From: Micropterix aruncella
Lineage: Eukaryota; Arthropoda; Insecta; Lepidoptera; Micropterigidae
Assembly: GCA_944548615.1 (NCBI GenBank)
Contig: OX155954.1
Coordinates: forward strand, 2,399,335-2,463,334
Length of the DNA: 64,000 bases
Direction of reading: 5' to 3'
Below the pieces are notes generated by a model, which saw only the letters and a list, made by a program, of their open reading frames with translations, was not told the origin of the DNA and did not search any database. Shown piece after piece: positions 10,654 to 21,903 of the stretch (the stretch's first letter is position 1; each line of letters opens with the position of its first letter). Both the position numbers and the translations under genes were made by a program.

Positions 10654-13649
10654 ATGACTGATATATGCGATTCAATTAATCGTTTTTCTCGGTTTAATTG
10701 CATTGAGTTCGATTGCCCAAATCAATGCAAACAACATTTAAACCAACAAAAGTCTCTGAATATTTTATCTATGAATATCCGTAGTATTAACAGAAACTTT
10801 GCTGATCTCCTAATTCTTATAGACCAGTTCGATAATTCGTTGGATGTCCTAATACTAACAGAATGCTGGATCAACGATATGCGTGTGCCAAAGACTATAG
10901 ATGGGTTTGTATGTACAACACGAACCTAGTACAGCGACAAAACGACGGTGTAGTGGTATATGTTAAAACTGAATTACGGGTAGTAGTCACAGAAAATAAT
11001 ATCGACAACGCAAATTGCCTTCATCTTCTGTTAGAAAACGATATTAATATTTTAGCAATATATAGATCCCCTAGTAAACCAAACATTACGGTGTTTTTGC
11101 AATCTTTAGATAAATTATTACAAAAATATAGCAGGGATTTAAATGTTTTAATTATCGGGGATCTCAATATTAATATACTAAGTGAAAACGACAAACAAAC
11201 AGACGATTATTTAAATTTATTGGCTCATTATGGCCTAGGTGTAGCAATTGACAAGCCCACGAGAGTTGACGGAGATCGTCAAAGTTGCTTAGACCACTTC
11301 ATGGTTAAATCAAAATATGAGATGAGACCATTTGTACTTCAGTGTTCTATTACAGATCACTATGCCACCGGAATCTGCATATCAAAACAAATTAGAAAAA
11401 AACCGCCCAGATATATTACAAAACGTATTACAGATAAGAATATGTTCGTAGAAAATATAAAATCAATTGATTGGGAACTAATAATCCATGAATCTGATCC
11501 AAATAAGGCAACTCGCAATTTCTTAGGTCTAATTACTGAAGGAATAAAATGCGCAACGACTGAGAAGGTCATTAAAATAAGCAGATCCCAGATAAAAATT
11601 AAACCATGGATCACAGACGGTCTTGTTTCATGTATTAAGAAACGCGACAGACTTCATAGGAAAACCAGAGAAAGTCCAAATGATATTCAGTTGAAAAATC
11701 ATTATAAAAGCTATCGTAATATATGCAAAAAAATAATCGAGAAAACGAAAACAAATTACTATAAAGAAGTTATTAAAGAAGTAAATGGCGATCAAAAAAA
11801 AACTTGGAGTATTATAAAAGAAATTGCATATGGTAAAACTCAGCGTCACAAAATAACATCTATCAATATTAAAGGGGATATAAAACACGTAGAGGAACAT
11901 CCTGCAGAAATTCTCAATTACACAAACGACTTTTTTAGTAACATTGGACAAAACCTGGCCGTAAATATATTGTCAAACCTTAAAACAACTGAGTCCGCGC
12001 TAGCTGATAATTTTAATGTTCGAGCCAATAGCCAAACTTCATTTAATTTTGAATTCACTCCAGTCGATATCAAAGAAGTCTGTCAAATATTAAGTGACCT
12101 CAAGGACGATTCGGCCCCGGGTCAAGATGGAATTCAAGTGGCCATGCTTAAAACGGTGCCTAGCTTTATTTCTGGCCCTCTTACGCACATCATAAACAGG
12201 AGCTTCGAAAGCGGAATTTTCCCGGAGTGTTTAAAATATGCCAGAGTTACTCCAATATTTAAATCTGGGGACGAGGAAGACATTAGTAATTATCGCCCGA
12301 TCTCCCTGTTGAGTGTAGTATCAAAAGTGATCGAGAAAGTGGCCAAATCTAGGCTTATGCACCACCTGGAATCTGCGAACTTACTATCAAACAATCAATA
12401 TGGCTTTAGACAAGGTCGGGGAGCAAACGAGGCCATAAGTTCGGTTACAGAACTTATTGCCAAAAAACTTGACGAAAAGAAAAAAGTACTTGGTATTTTC
12501 CTCGACCTGTCAAAAGCCTTTGATACAGTCTCTCACACAATCCTAATAAGAAAGCTTCACCTTTTTGGTATTTCTGGTAAAGCTAATGAGTGGCTCGAAA
12601 GTTTTCTTACAAACAGGTCACAGATCACTGCGATAGGGGATCAGGAAAGTAATAAACATAATGTTTTATATGGGGTGCCGCAGGGCAGCGTATTGGGTCC
12701 TTTACTCTTTCTGATGTATGTCAACGATTTATGTGATATGACACTTGAAGGTAAAGGAGCCATAATCTCATTTGCAGATGACACCGCTGTCATAATTGAG
12801 GCAGATACTTGGGATGAAGCGTTTACAGACGCGCAATGCTCCCTGAACAGTATTAAAACATGGCTTGATCGACATATATTGACACTCAATATCTCGAAGA
12901 CGAAGTACCTAGCATTTTCACTCAGACCCAACCTAACCTCCAACGTATTACCCTTAAAAATTCACCAATTTAACTGCAGTGTATCTTCAACCCAGAATAA
13001 TTGCAAATGTGAGCATATAAACATTGAAAAAAAAATTTGATATTTAGGCATAGAAATAGATTCCAAACTAAATTGGGAATTCCAAATAAAATCGCTTACG
13101 GCGCGAACAAGGAAATTACTGTACGTGTTCCGCGAACTTAGGAATGTACTGAGTAAAGAAACACTGCGAATGGTGTATATGGCTCTTGGTCAAAGTATAT
13201 GGGTGCATGGAATTATAGCGTGGGGCTCATGTACAAAAACAACAATGGACCGACTATTAAAAGCACAAAAGTTACTAATAAGAGTCATAAACAAAAAGCC
13301 TCCTCGGTACAGTTCAAACCACCTCTTTGCGGAGTTTAAGGTTTTGGATATCTGCCAGCTATTTATTAAGCAGTGCCTTGTAAGCTTTCACAAAACTAAA
13401 GAGTACAGAGCAAGAAGTCAACAATTGTACTTAACGAGAAATGCTGGTAAGGAATTTTTCACAATTCCAAAGGTTAAAAGCACATTTGCCCGAAGACAAT
13501 GTTTTTTTATCGCCCCGAAAGTTTATAACTCACTATGTGAAACCACGAAAAACGTGAAAAATTATGTAACTTTTAAAGGTAAAGTAAAAAACTGGCTTCT
13601 AGATATTGGGCGTTCAAAAACTAAAGACCTTATTAATACTGTAGGGTGA
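10654..13649 (+). pseudogene. Retrotransposon ORF2 (APE endonuclease + RT), two lesions
   Basis: About 1000 aa if intact. Endonuclease: LNILSMNIRSINRNF, LTECWI, VVVYV, IYRSPS, IGDLNINIL, TDHYATG. RT: APGQDGI, NYRPISLLSVVSKVIEK, NQYGFRQGRGANEAI, GIFLDLSKAFDTVSH, GVPQGSVLGPLLF and catalytic FADD. One frameshift lies at about 10905-10925, where the first frame stops at 10929. An in-frame TGA at 13038-13040 directly precedes YLGIEID, after which the frame runs on to 13649. With only two lesions it is a fairly recent insertion. Confidence 0.85.
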
Positions 13650-14162
13650 ATATTTAAAAAAAATACGTATTTGTAAAATTGTGCAATATTACATATCATT
13701 TTCTTAAACATATATACTAGAATGTAGTGTTTATTCATATATTTGTATATATTATTACTTATTTTCCACTTAAATTTATTGTATATAATGTAAAGTTTAC
13801 TTTATTTTTAGCCCTTAATTGCATACATATATATTTTTTTTTTCTACTTTAAATTTTACTTTAATTTGTGTAAACAACACATTTGTTAGATTTAGAAATA
13901 TTTAAAATTGATCACCTTCGTCAGTTCGCGAGTTACAAAAATACAGTTGGTATAACACAGCACAGCCAGAGACAGACCTTCTAGGTCTAGTTGGTTGTGC
14001 GATTTCGCCTCATTCGGATATGCTAGCATATTTATATCCATAGAGCTATGTTTTTCGCTATTATAATGTTTGTTCTTAATTATTCCTCATGTACAACAGT
14101 ATGCATGTCCTTGTATTTTTTTGTTCTTGTACGTTATAAATAAATAAATAAATAAATAAATA

Positions 14163-14310
14163 TTGGAGTCCTGTCCACCCTAGAACGGGCTAGTCCCAGT
14201 TGGGTGACAGAAACAAATAAGCAAAAGGTTAAGGTTTTGCCATTCGGTTCCTGTTGTTTTTGTAAGCTAATCAATGTTTTATAGTAATTAATTCTTAAAT
14301 AAATAAATAA
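14163..14310 (+). repeat. Repeat X, 3' part of the interrupted copy
   Basis: It resumes X at attggagtcctgtcc and runs to a (TAAA)n tail. It matches 17405-17564 inverted, with a few substitutions. Confidence 0.85.
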
Positions 14311-14512
14311 AATATAGTATACCAAACGAAAGCTTATTACACGTGTATAATTTCGATCTAAACGAGATATGCTGAAATACGTGGCTGAAAAAAGTTATAG
14401 AAGGTTGAAATTGCAAAATATTTTATCCAATTATTACACATTTTTTAGTAAAATACCTTATTTACATTGTTTTATGTAAACTATAAAGTTCTTATATTAT
14501 TAATCCCATACG

Positions 14513-14755
14513 GGTAATTAATTAACCGGCATCCTTGAAGGGGTGGATCAGTACGAGCAAGTATCGCTAATATCGTTTATTAGCGATATGTTACCTAACG
14601 CTAGATGGCGCAGCGCGCTCCTTCAAATTTTCAAATAATAAAGAAAAGAAAATAAAACAAAATAAAAAAACTTTTTGTCCAAATTTTTTAAATAAAAGTT
14701 GCTTACCTGCTCGGACTTATTCACTTCTTTGAAAAATGCCGGTTTATTTAAACTC
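14513..14755. mobile_element. MITE with about 45-bp imperfect terminal inverted repeats
   Basis: Left end ttaattaaccggcatccttg, then gtggatcagtacgagc. The right end read inward is similar: ttaaataaaccggcat, then gtgaataagtccgagc. Inside is a small hairpin, atcgctaata / tattagcgat. Related ends occur at 38320, 43605 and 57841. Confidence 0.65.
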
Positions 14756-14815
14756 TTTCTGTATAGAAGCTATACACTCGGGAGTAGTCGGGAGTACTCG
14801 GGAGCAATGAATTCG

Positions 14816-15110
14816 GGTCACCAACATAAGCCTCAATATCTCGGAAAATAAGGATGCAAGATTATTTTTTAAAAAAATGATTTTATAGACTATTTAATAC
14901 TACTCAAATGAACAAACAAAACTTTTTGGTTTGCAGAAAAAATGGTATTTTAAAAATCGATCTAGGGATTCACTGCATTTGTTTTTGCCTTTGTTTCTGC
15001 TCTGTCACAAAACAAAAACGTAATCTGGTATTCAATATTCATTATTAACGTGGTGATTATTGAATAATCTAGCATTCTTAGTAGCCGAATAAGTTTTATG
15101 TTGGTGACCT
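14816..15110. mobile_element. MITE with short inverted ends
   Basis: Ends ggtcaccaacataag and, read inward, aggtcaccaacataaaactt, 295 bp apart. No coding content. Confidence 0.55.
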
Positions 15111-15548
15111 GGATACGTTGCTCTCGATTGTAGGCAAAATACTAGGGTAGATTGAAAATTTTCCGTAATGGGCACAATGATACATCAAATACAGATAAAA
15201 AAGTTGTAAATAGTTTATTAGGCATTATTTAATCAGTACCTCCCGTATCGGTGTTCTAAGCAGCTAAGCCCTTTTATCTGATATAGTAAGTATTAAATAC
15301 AATTTAAAAATAACATAAAAATACTTTTATGCACGACGTTTATTATGAACTAAGCAAGCACTCGTAATTATAAATCGGGTACCTAATTTTTTTTTATCAA
15401 ATTACGAATTTTAAAAAATGTGTTACGACTACGAAGTTTGAAAAAAGTACTAACATAGTTTATACGAACTTGACCTTTAGTTGAAAATAATTAAAATAAT
15501 TTGTTTAAATGCTTTATTTAGGATAAAAAATATTCTTTTTACTTTAGT

Positions 15549-15845
15549 GGGCTCGATTGCGTTTCCTTGTGAACTAAGACTGAAATTAGTTCAAGCGAAC
15601 GAGATAGAGCAATACGTATGAAACGAACGATCGTCGATAAAAACTACCTGTCGAACTGTTACTCGTCCGAATAAATTTGAAGACATTTCGTGCGGTGTTA
15701 GATTCAGATGCTTTAATTTTTGTGGGTAGTTTAAATGCGAAAAAGTGGCAACCGTTCATTTCACACTCCGCTCTAGCGCATTGCCCTGTCCCGTTCACAC
15801 GGACTAATTTCCGATTTTAGTTTACGAAGAAACGCAATCGAGTCC
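15549..15845. mobile_element. MITE with about 70-bp inverted ends
   Basis: Left ggctcgattgcgtttcctt and right (inward) gactcgattgcgtttcttcg, followed by further matched blocks (gaactaa, aaattagt, agggcaat). A one-ended relative is at 55130-55205. Confidence 0.65.
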
Positions 15846-16119
15846 AGTATCTACTTTAATATAAAAAAATAATGCTGTAATAAACATTTTACTTTGCTAT
15901 TTTTTGGAATTCGTTACAAAATGTCGTATCTAAATTGATAACATTTTTCCAGAAACTGAACATCGAATTTCGCCTACTTCAACTGAAACTGCATCTATAA
16001 TACTTTTTTATATACTACTACTGACACTTGGTCTTGTGGATATGACGGGGAAGATACTACGCCTGCTTGCAATCAGCCATTTTTAAATCGTCTATCAGAA
16101 ACGTCCTCTTCTCTCGGCA

Positions 16120-16430
16120 GTGATTCATCAAGAGCTAAGTCAAGCTGACACAAAGAATGATGATGACGAACTCACCAAAAAACAGCTTGGATGTTTCATC
16201 TGCCCCAACGAAAATGACCCAATCGGAAATAAAAAAGCTTTAGCTAGTAAAGAAGTAATTCAAGCTAGTAAAGAAAAATATACTAGCCAAACTGCCGTTT
16301 GTCTCTTCAAACTGTATTATCGACTTTTTCCGAATGGTTGCAAAAATCATAGAAAATGGTTGTCATATTCGATTCGGCTTAGCAAAGTATACTGCTCCTG
16401 CCGTATGGCCATCACTGCGAGCGGCTCGCA
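16120..16430 (+). pseudogene. Possible hAT transposase N-terminal remnant (TTF finger)
   Basis: An open frame of 104 codons contains CFICPN and then RKWLSYSIRLSKVYCSC. The latter resembles the TTF-type zinc finger of hAT transposases that carry DUF4371. Nothing recognisable follows, because a tandem repeat begins. A splice-acceptor-like tttttccag lies near 15950. Tentative. Confidence 0.4.
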
Positions 16431-16612
16431 GTGAGCGGCTCGCAGTGAGCAGCTCGCAGTGAGCGGCTCGCAGTGAGCGGCTCGCAGTGAGCGGCTCGCA
16501 GTGAGCGGCTCGCAGTGAGCGGCTCGCAGTGAGCGACTCGCAGTGAACGGCGCGCAGTGAGCGGCTCGGTGGAAGTACATCAGTGAGCGGCTCGCAGTGA
16601 GTGTACGAGCCA
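16411..16612. repeat. 14-bp minisatellite, agtgagcggctcgc
   Basis: About 12 tandem copies of a 14-bp unit, some with point changes and the last few degenerate. The unit is quasi-palindromic (gctcgc / gtgagc), GC-rich and sharply different from its AT-rich surroundings. Confidence 0.9.
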
Positions 16613-16984
16613 CTACGAGCCGGCTCCGGAGTCTCAATTATATCGTGGCCAGGACGAAGTAAAATAATAATAAAAAAACTTAATTCGATTAAACAAATTG
16701 GCGAGCCTATTGCCTTGGAGCATTATCTTACAGCTAACCATAACCTAATGGAACAACATGTGTTTCGGTAAAAAGGTAAGGTAAAACTACATATAAATAA
16801 ATTCAATTTATAAAGGCAATTCGTACAGTCAAATCCAGCAGAACAAACAATAAACTTATAATGACGCAGGGGCGGGGAGGGTAAGGAAAAAGAGGGAAAA
16901 ATTATGAACGTGGATGCTATCCTTGCATGTGTGGGTAAAGCATTCTAGAGACAGGCTCCACGTACAGATATACGAAGTAGACAT

Positions 16985-17404
16985 GTCGCTGCAAGTATCT
17001 GCTGTCGCTTTTATTATTATCAATTCATTAGTAAATGACTAACGACGAAAGCCTCGTTGTTGGGTTTATATCGTGACATTATTGAATATGGAAACAGGCT
17101 TTTAGAGGACATGACACATGAAAACGTGAATGATAGTTTTAAAAAATGTGCGCATGTCCAATGTACTCGTTGATTTTGAATATTTGGTTGAATTGGTAGC
17201 AACAGCTATTTGAAAAAAAGGATACCTACATGTGATATGCTAACACAATTACCGAAAGGCTGGCGGTTACATTACGGTTCTTAGTTACTGGCGACTCTTA
17301 CACAAGTTTGCATTATCTGATCCGGATTTTGAAGCAAATGACTTCTGTCATTGTTCCCGATGTTTTCGATGCTTTATTAGAAGCGCTGAAGGAGTGAATA
17401 AAAG
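16985..17404 (+). pseudogene. PIF/Harbinger transposase, N-terminal half
   Basis: Readable blocks are DFEYLVELVATAI (about 17165-17205) and TERLAVTLRFLVTGDSYTSL followed by HYLIRILKQMTSVIVPDVFD (about 17255-17370), the conserved region upstream of the DDE nuclease in Harbinger transposases. Several stops interrupt it. It ends at a good donor, AAAA|gtaagt, and repeat X is inserted a few bases inside that intron. Confidence 0.75.
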
Positions 17405-17885
17405 TAAGTATTTATTTATTTATTTATTTAAGAATTAATTACTATAAAACATTGATTAGCTTACAAAAATAACAGGAACCGAATGGCAAAACCTTAACCT
17501 TTTGCTTATTTGTTTCTGTCACCCAACTGGGACTAGCCCGTTCTAGGGTGGACAGGACTCCAATATTACAATCAAGTTTGCTTGATTGCTTGGTTGCCTA
17601 CAAATGTACAAGTTTTAGTAAAAAGCTAATGACACTAAATTGCCCTAAAATGTGGTCTTCAGAATAAAATAAAAAATAATAATAATAAAAAAATATTAAA
17701 AATATATAATAAATAAAATGCAATTCCATTATTAAATCGGCAATAAATATAATATAAAATTCGATTAAATAATATAAATAAAGTTATATGTGAGAAAAGA
17801 AAGAAACAGTCATTATTATTTAATATTATGTTTTAAGTAATATAAGATTTAATATAAAAATACCTAGTCTAAAAGTATAATTCAT
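17405..17885 (-). repeat. Repeat X, intact 481-bp copy
   Basis: On the minus strand it runs from atgaattatacttttagac to a (TAAA)n tail, with no internal TIRs and no ORF. A poly(TAAA) tail without TIRs suggests a SINE-like element or a 3' fragment of a non-LTR element. It is inverted relative to the interrupted copy at 8062-8382 plus 14163-14310. Partial copies lie at 50367-50503 and 56855-57085. Confidence 0.85.
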
Positions 17886-18135
17886 AAACACAATATTATA
17901 TGTATAATGTATAATTCACAAACAATATATTAATAAATCATTTATTATTGCAGCAAGTTATTAATAATCTCTGAGTAAGGTTCAGTTGTCAAAGGGCTTG
18001 ATTCAGACCGGTCAGTTAAATACAAATCAGCAGGTGACGGATGGTTTGGTACAGGAACAACCTATGACTAAGTGCTTGATGTACTGGAAGCAAAACCTGT
18101 AGTATAATATCCAAGTGGAGATGAGACTGAGGTGT

Positions 18136-18450
18136 TTAATTGCCAATGTTGGCTTTGAATATAATATCACAAATTGACTTTTTGACATACGCCAATGTAG
18201 TATTATCATATTTTCTTAGCTCATTTGCGACGTAATTTCCAAAAGCAGCATAATGATCTTCGCTTGATGTTTTTTGCTGAGCGAGAATTGCGTATGCCTC
18301 TTGTAACATATGATCGCTGTCAATTTTACGTTTTTTAGACTGCTTCGTAGATTTTATTTGGCTAGATGTTGCTGGAATACGTTTTATTTTGCTCGTAGAT
18401 GGACTGTCTGTCGCCAAAGTCTGTATTGTATTTTCTTGTTCCTGGGATAC
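18136..18450 (-). CDS. MADF-BESS gene, exon 3 (C-terminus)
   Basis: It begins after ttgttacag with VSQEQENTIQ and ends at TGA-free FKANIGN followed by a stop at 18136. The segment YVANELRKY...AYVKKSICDIIF is a BESS-like helix pair, found at the C-terminus of MADF proteins encoded by PIF/Harbinger elements and of host BESS factors. The phase matches exon 2 exactly. Confidence 0.72.
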   Translation of the reverse strand, partial: VSQEQENTIQTLATDSPSTSKIKRIPATSSQIKSTKQSKKRKIDSDHMLQEAYAILAQQKTSSEDHYAAFGNYVANELRKYDNTTLAYVKKSICDIIFKANIGN

Positions 18451-18513
18451 CTGTAACAAATTCGTTTTATTTTACTAACATAAAATTGTTATTGTATAAT
18501 TACCCTCTTCAAA

Positions 18514-19330
18514 ATGGAACCTCTCTCAAAGATGGAACTCTCTCTCTTCTTCAAGGCTCTACCCTCTTCAAAGAATAGCTGGCCTTTTCTGAAAAGTTTG
18601 AGATGCAAGCATGTTATGATGCAAGCTCCATTTAATTCCAGCACTGAATATCATAATTATAAAAACGTTTTCATCTTATTTGCTTTAGTTGATTGTGAGT
18701 ATAACTTCATGTACGTAAACGTTGGCTACCCTGGAAGGATTTCAGATGGAGGTGTTATAAATACAAGACTGCACGAGAAGTTGGTAAGAAATGAACCTAA
18801 CTTATTAGAGCCAAAAGTGTTGCAACTTGCAAGTACCGTATAATGTTGAAATACCGTATGTGATTTTAGGCGATCAAGCACTCGAATTGAATATGTATAT
18901 TATGAAGCCCTCCACTCAAAGTTTCTATCGATAGGATCTTTAATAACCGTCTCTCGATGGCATTTAGGGTTGTTGAGAATGCCTTCGGCATAGCCAGCTC
19001 CTTGTTTCGTGTTTTAAGAAAATCTATACTTTTGAAACCAGGAAAAAACATCTTAGATTGTAATGACAGTAACATATTTACATATTTTTTGCGTAAGCAA
19101 CCAAGTTCAAGAGCAACCAAGTTCAAGACAACATTATGCGTTTCCCGGAACATTCGACCAAGAAAACAATGGACAGATTATCCCCGGCCAATGGAGAAGT
19201 TGTCAGGAAGGCAGTGGCAACTAAGTCGGTGGAGCCGGTGTGGCGCACCTCAGTAGTTCGGGGGCCCTAAATGGAACTTTGGTCTACGATCGACGTTCCA
19301 TCCAACTCTGCTAGAAACCTAGGAAGCCGA
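18514..19330 (+). pseudogene. PIF/Harbinger transposase, DDE half
   Basis: Blocks in order: CKHVMMQAPFNSSTEYHNYK (about 18605-18665), NVGYPGRISDGGVINTRLHE (about 18718-18777), YVILGDQALELNMYIMKP in another frame (about 18855-18910), RVVENAFGIASSLFRVLRKS (about 18965-19025), and a C-terminal tail seen in a further frame to about 19320. The region matching the first catalytic Asp (usually DGKHV) reads RCKHV, and there is a stop at 18841-18843. It is dead. Confidence 0.8.
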
Positions 19331-19682
19331 AAAAATGGATGAATCAAAATTAATCGATGATTTTGCAGACTGCAAATTAAGACGAAAACTCATCTAGAAA
19401 AGTATTTGGTTAATATTTTTCATATTACATTAAGTAGGTAGTATAAATGAAGTAAGTATAAATGAGTAGATATGCAAAAAATGGTACATTTGTAATAACA
19501 TGGGTATTTTTTAGTCTTACTAGTTGCGCACTTAGTAGTTCTAATCAAAATAAAATAATAAAAACACACATTTTCATTTCTTACCAACATTCAAAGGGGG
19601 AGAAATATAATTCAGTAATTAAATTAACAGTAAAGCATCGTATTAATATAGAAACAAATGTTTCGAACTTTCTCCTGCAACA

Positions 19683-19976
19683 GGCGCGTATCCAGACTTC
19701 AGTCTCGGGAGGGGGGGGCATTCTTTGAAATAACGCGCGCGGCACCCACCAAAGTTGAATTTGCCCATACAATGAAACAAAAATACGCCGGATTTCCGGG
19801 GGTTAAATCCCAACACCCCCCCCCCCCCCCCCTTCTTCCCCCAGATACGTGCCAGACACTAGGTAGGTACATAGGTCGCGGATTCTCCCTGATTCTCTTC
19901 TTTTATAGTATTTTTATTTTTTTTAAATGGGGGTTGGTCGCATTCCCGGTGCCCTCCCTCCCCCCTGGATACGTCC
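19683..19976. mobile_element. MITE family Z, copy 1
   Basis: Ends ggcgcgtatccagactt and, read inward, ggacgtatccagggggg. The inside is rich in homopolymers, with a C run at about 19817-19832. A second, rearranged copy is at 22812-23170. Confidence 0.55.
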
Positions 19977-20362
19977 TTGTCCCGCAACAATGTTTCAATG
20001 TGATCCCGTGTCCCACTGAAGTTCTTGGGAACTTTTTCCCAATATCCCCAAAATGAATACGCCGATTTTCAATGTAGTTATAATATAAATATGTAATGTA
20101 GCTAGGTATACAGTAATTACATCCTATACTCCATAATGTAAGTAAGTAAGTAGGGATACGGCCTTTTGTTTTTTTTTTATATATGTAACTGAGGGAAGGT
20201 TTTCCTTTGCAACCTTTACAGAATGTATTTCGAAGACCAGCTAATTGACCTGCTCAAATATACTCACGCGTTGCAAGACATTTCTCGACAAATAATTGTG
20301 TACCATTGGCAAAATAACATTTAAATTAGTAGGTAATGTTTTAATGTGTTAGTACCACTTAC

Positions 20363-20463
20363 CACTGATATCGAATCTACTGTATTCTGTTGTAGTTTTT
20401 TGTCATTCAGAAAACCAAAGCATTCATATGCAAACCACTTGGACTTGTATACATCGTCTTGAC
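20363..20463 (-). CDS. MADF-BESS gene, exon 2
   Basis: A 101-bp exon between aaatacttcag and GTG|gtaagt. It joins exon 1 in phase 1 and exon 3 in phase 0. It encodes QDDVYKSKWFAYECFGFLND, the linker typically found after the MADF domain in Harbinger-linked genes. Confidence 0.72.
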
Positions 20464-20845
20464 CTGAAGTATTTGCAAACATGATTAGCATAATATCGCA
20501 ACTAAGTAAAAAAAATAAGTGTAAAACCGATATAATGTTTATTTTATTCAAATTACGATTTTACTCGCCAAAATAAAGCCCAAAACCTAGTATAACACTG
20601 CTGTGAATAAGTTTTCGAACCTACAGAAGTATATCTATTTAAAAGATTACAAAATACGACTTCCGTTACAGAAAAATGATGTTGTTGTGTTTAAATTATG
20701 AATGTTTAAGTGGAAACATGTAATTAGCTTTATTTTTTTAACTTAATAATTTTGTAACAAATTTATTGTAACAGCTGTATGTTTCCTTAATAATAATAAA
20801 ATAAAATAGAAAGTGACCTATTGTATTTATAATTATTTTTATTAC

Positions 20846-20866
20846 GGTCCCCCCCCCCCCCCCCCG
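20846..20866 (+). repeat. Poly-C tract
   Basis: A run of about 17 C in AT-rich sequence. Run lengths like this are often misread in assemblies. Confidence 0.9.
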
Positions 20867-21059
20867 TAAAGTTCCATCTAACCGCCACCTCCTCACTTGG
20901 TAGTGATTGTGTCAATTGATTATGATCGCAAATTTAGTATATGTGTAGTATTTTGTAGTATTTCCGTTGTATTAAAATGGCTATTTTCCAATATGATGTA
21001 GTATTTGCTTAAATACGGCGAAATTAAATCAATATTTGTGTCACTTGTATAAGAGCTAT

Positions 21060-21310
21060 TGCAACCAAAGTTTCACAGTGTGGTTTCGCATCTGTGTACC
21101 GAATTTCAAGTCTCAAGTCTAACATATCGAGATTGAAGTATCACTAGCGGCTCCCCGATGGACCGATTTCAACCACAATCTTTTCGACTCTCGCCATGAT
21201 CAGATGATGCCTGCATGCCGAACTTCAGCTCAACCGGATGAAGCATTTGAAGCGCTATCGAGGAGGAATACACATGCACGCACACACGCAATCAAGTTCG
21301 TACGCACGTA

Positions 21311-21342
<32 letters not shown>

Positions 21343-21392
21343 TGCACGCACGCACACACACACACAATACTTTCCCTCTGCCGGGAAAGTAA
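21060..21392 (+). repeat. Repeat family Y, copy 2, with a CGCA microsatellite
   Basis: Same landmarks as copy 1 (ggaccgatttca, ctcgccatgatca, cttcagctcaacc, cgctatcgaggagga). The segment between ggaggaatacac and the terminal ctttccctctgccgggaaag hairpin has expanded into (ACGC)n/(AC)n at about 21270-21366. Confidence 0.75.
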
Positions 21393-21668
21393 ACTAATTG
21401 CAAGTACACCGACACGCATGGCAGAAACGGTGCTTACCAAGGGGGGGGGGATATTTTTTTATTGATTAGATAAATATATTTTTAAATATCTTTTTTAATT
21501 GGTTAGTTATCAACATTTATAGAAGAATAGACCGTTCGAAAACCTATTCACAGCCGTGTAGATAAATCAAACAGAACAAACATACTACAAGAGATTACAA
21601 ACGAAATTATTAATATGACATACGATAAAAAATCTAAGTGATAATAGTAATAGCAGGTAGGAGCTTAC

Positions 21669-21903
21669 CAGATCCAGTTCCATGACTTCTCCTTGTTTTG
21701 GACTTCTCTCTTCTATAAGATCCCAGTAATGAAGTCATTTTTTTCTTTACGTCTTCTACCTGCGTCGAAGACTTTGTCGCAATTTCACGCCAAGCATCCT
21801 CTCTTTTTAATTTGTTATAATGATTGGGGTGTTTAGGGTCCCAAAGTATGTGAGACTTCTTATACAACGATATAAGAAGAAACGTTTTTTCGCGGTCGTC
21901 CAT
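21669..21903 (-). CDS. MADF-BESS gene, exon 1 (MADF domain)
   Basis: The start is chosen at MDDREKTFLLISLYKK. An upstream in-frame extension reaches 22062 but is arginine- and proline-rich with no MADF character. Residues 7-70 form a MADF domain (LYKKSHILWDPKHPNHYN, EDAWREIATK, VKKKMTSLLGSYRRE). Donor GGATCTG|gtaagc, phase 1. The three exons join to an unbroken 216-aa protein. In PIF/Harbinger transposons this second protein binds DNA and helps import or target the transposase. Its gene faces the broken transposase, and its third exon lies between the two transposase halves. It could instead be a host gene of transposon origin. Confidence 0.75.

Larger units (their letters stand above)
8383..14162 (+). 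mobile_element. CR1/Jockey-type two-ORF non-LTR retrotransposon, near full length
   Basis: Borders are set by comparing the interrupted X repeat with the intact copy at 17405-17885. The element has a 640-bp 5' UTR with a 24-bp tandem duplication (8489-8536), ORF1 (9023-10141), a 512-bp spacer, ORF2 (10654-13649, two lesions), a 3' UTR and an (AAAT)n tail at 14137-14162. A 13-bp sequence, tcgcgaactgacg at 8401, recurs inverted at 13919-13931. Antisense in GABA-T intron 2. The AATA at the junction is either a 4-bp target duplication or tail microhomology. Confidence 0.87.

Noticed and set aside
16411..16612. CRISPR-like array
   Set aside because: Direct repeats of 14 bp without unique spacers in a eukaryotic intron; an ordinary minisatellite.
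21204..21465. Frames of Ala-Arg-Thr-His repeats
   Set aside because: Translations of the CGCA microsatellite in repeat Y copy 2.
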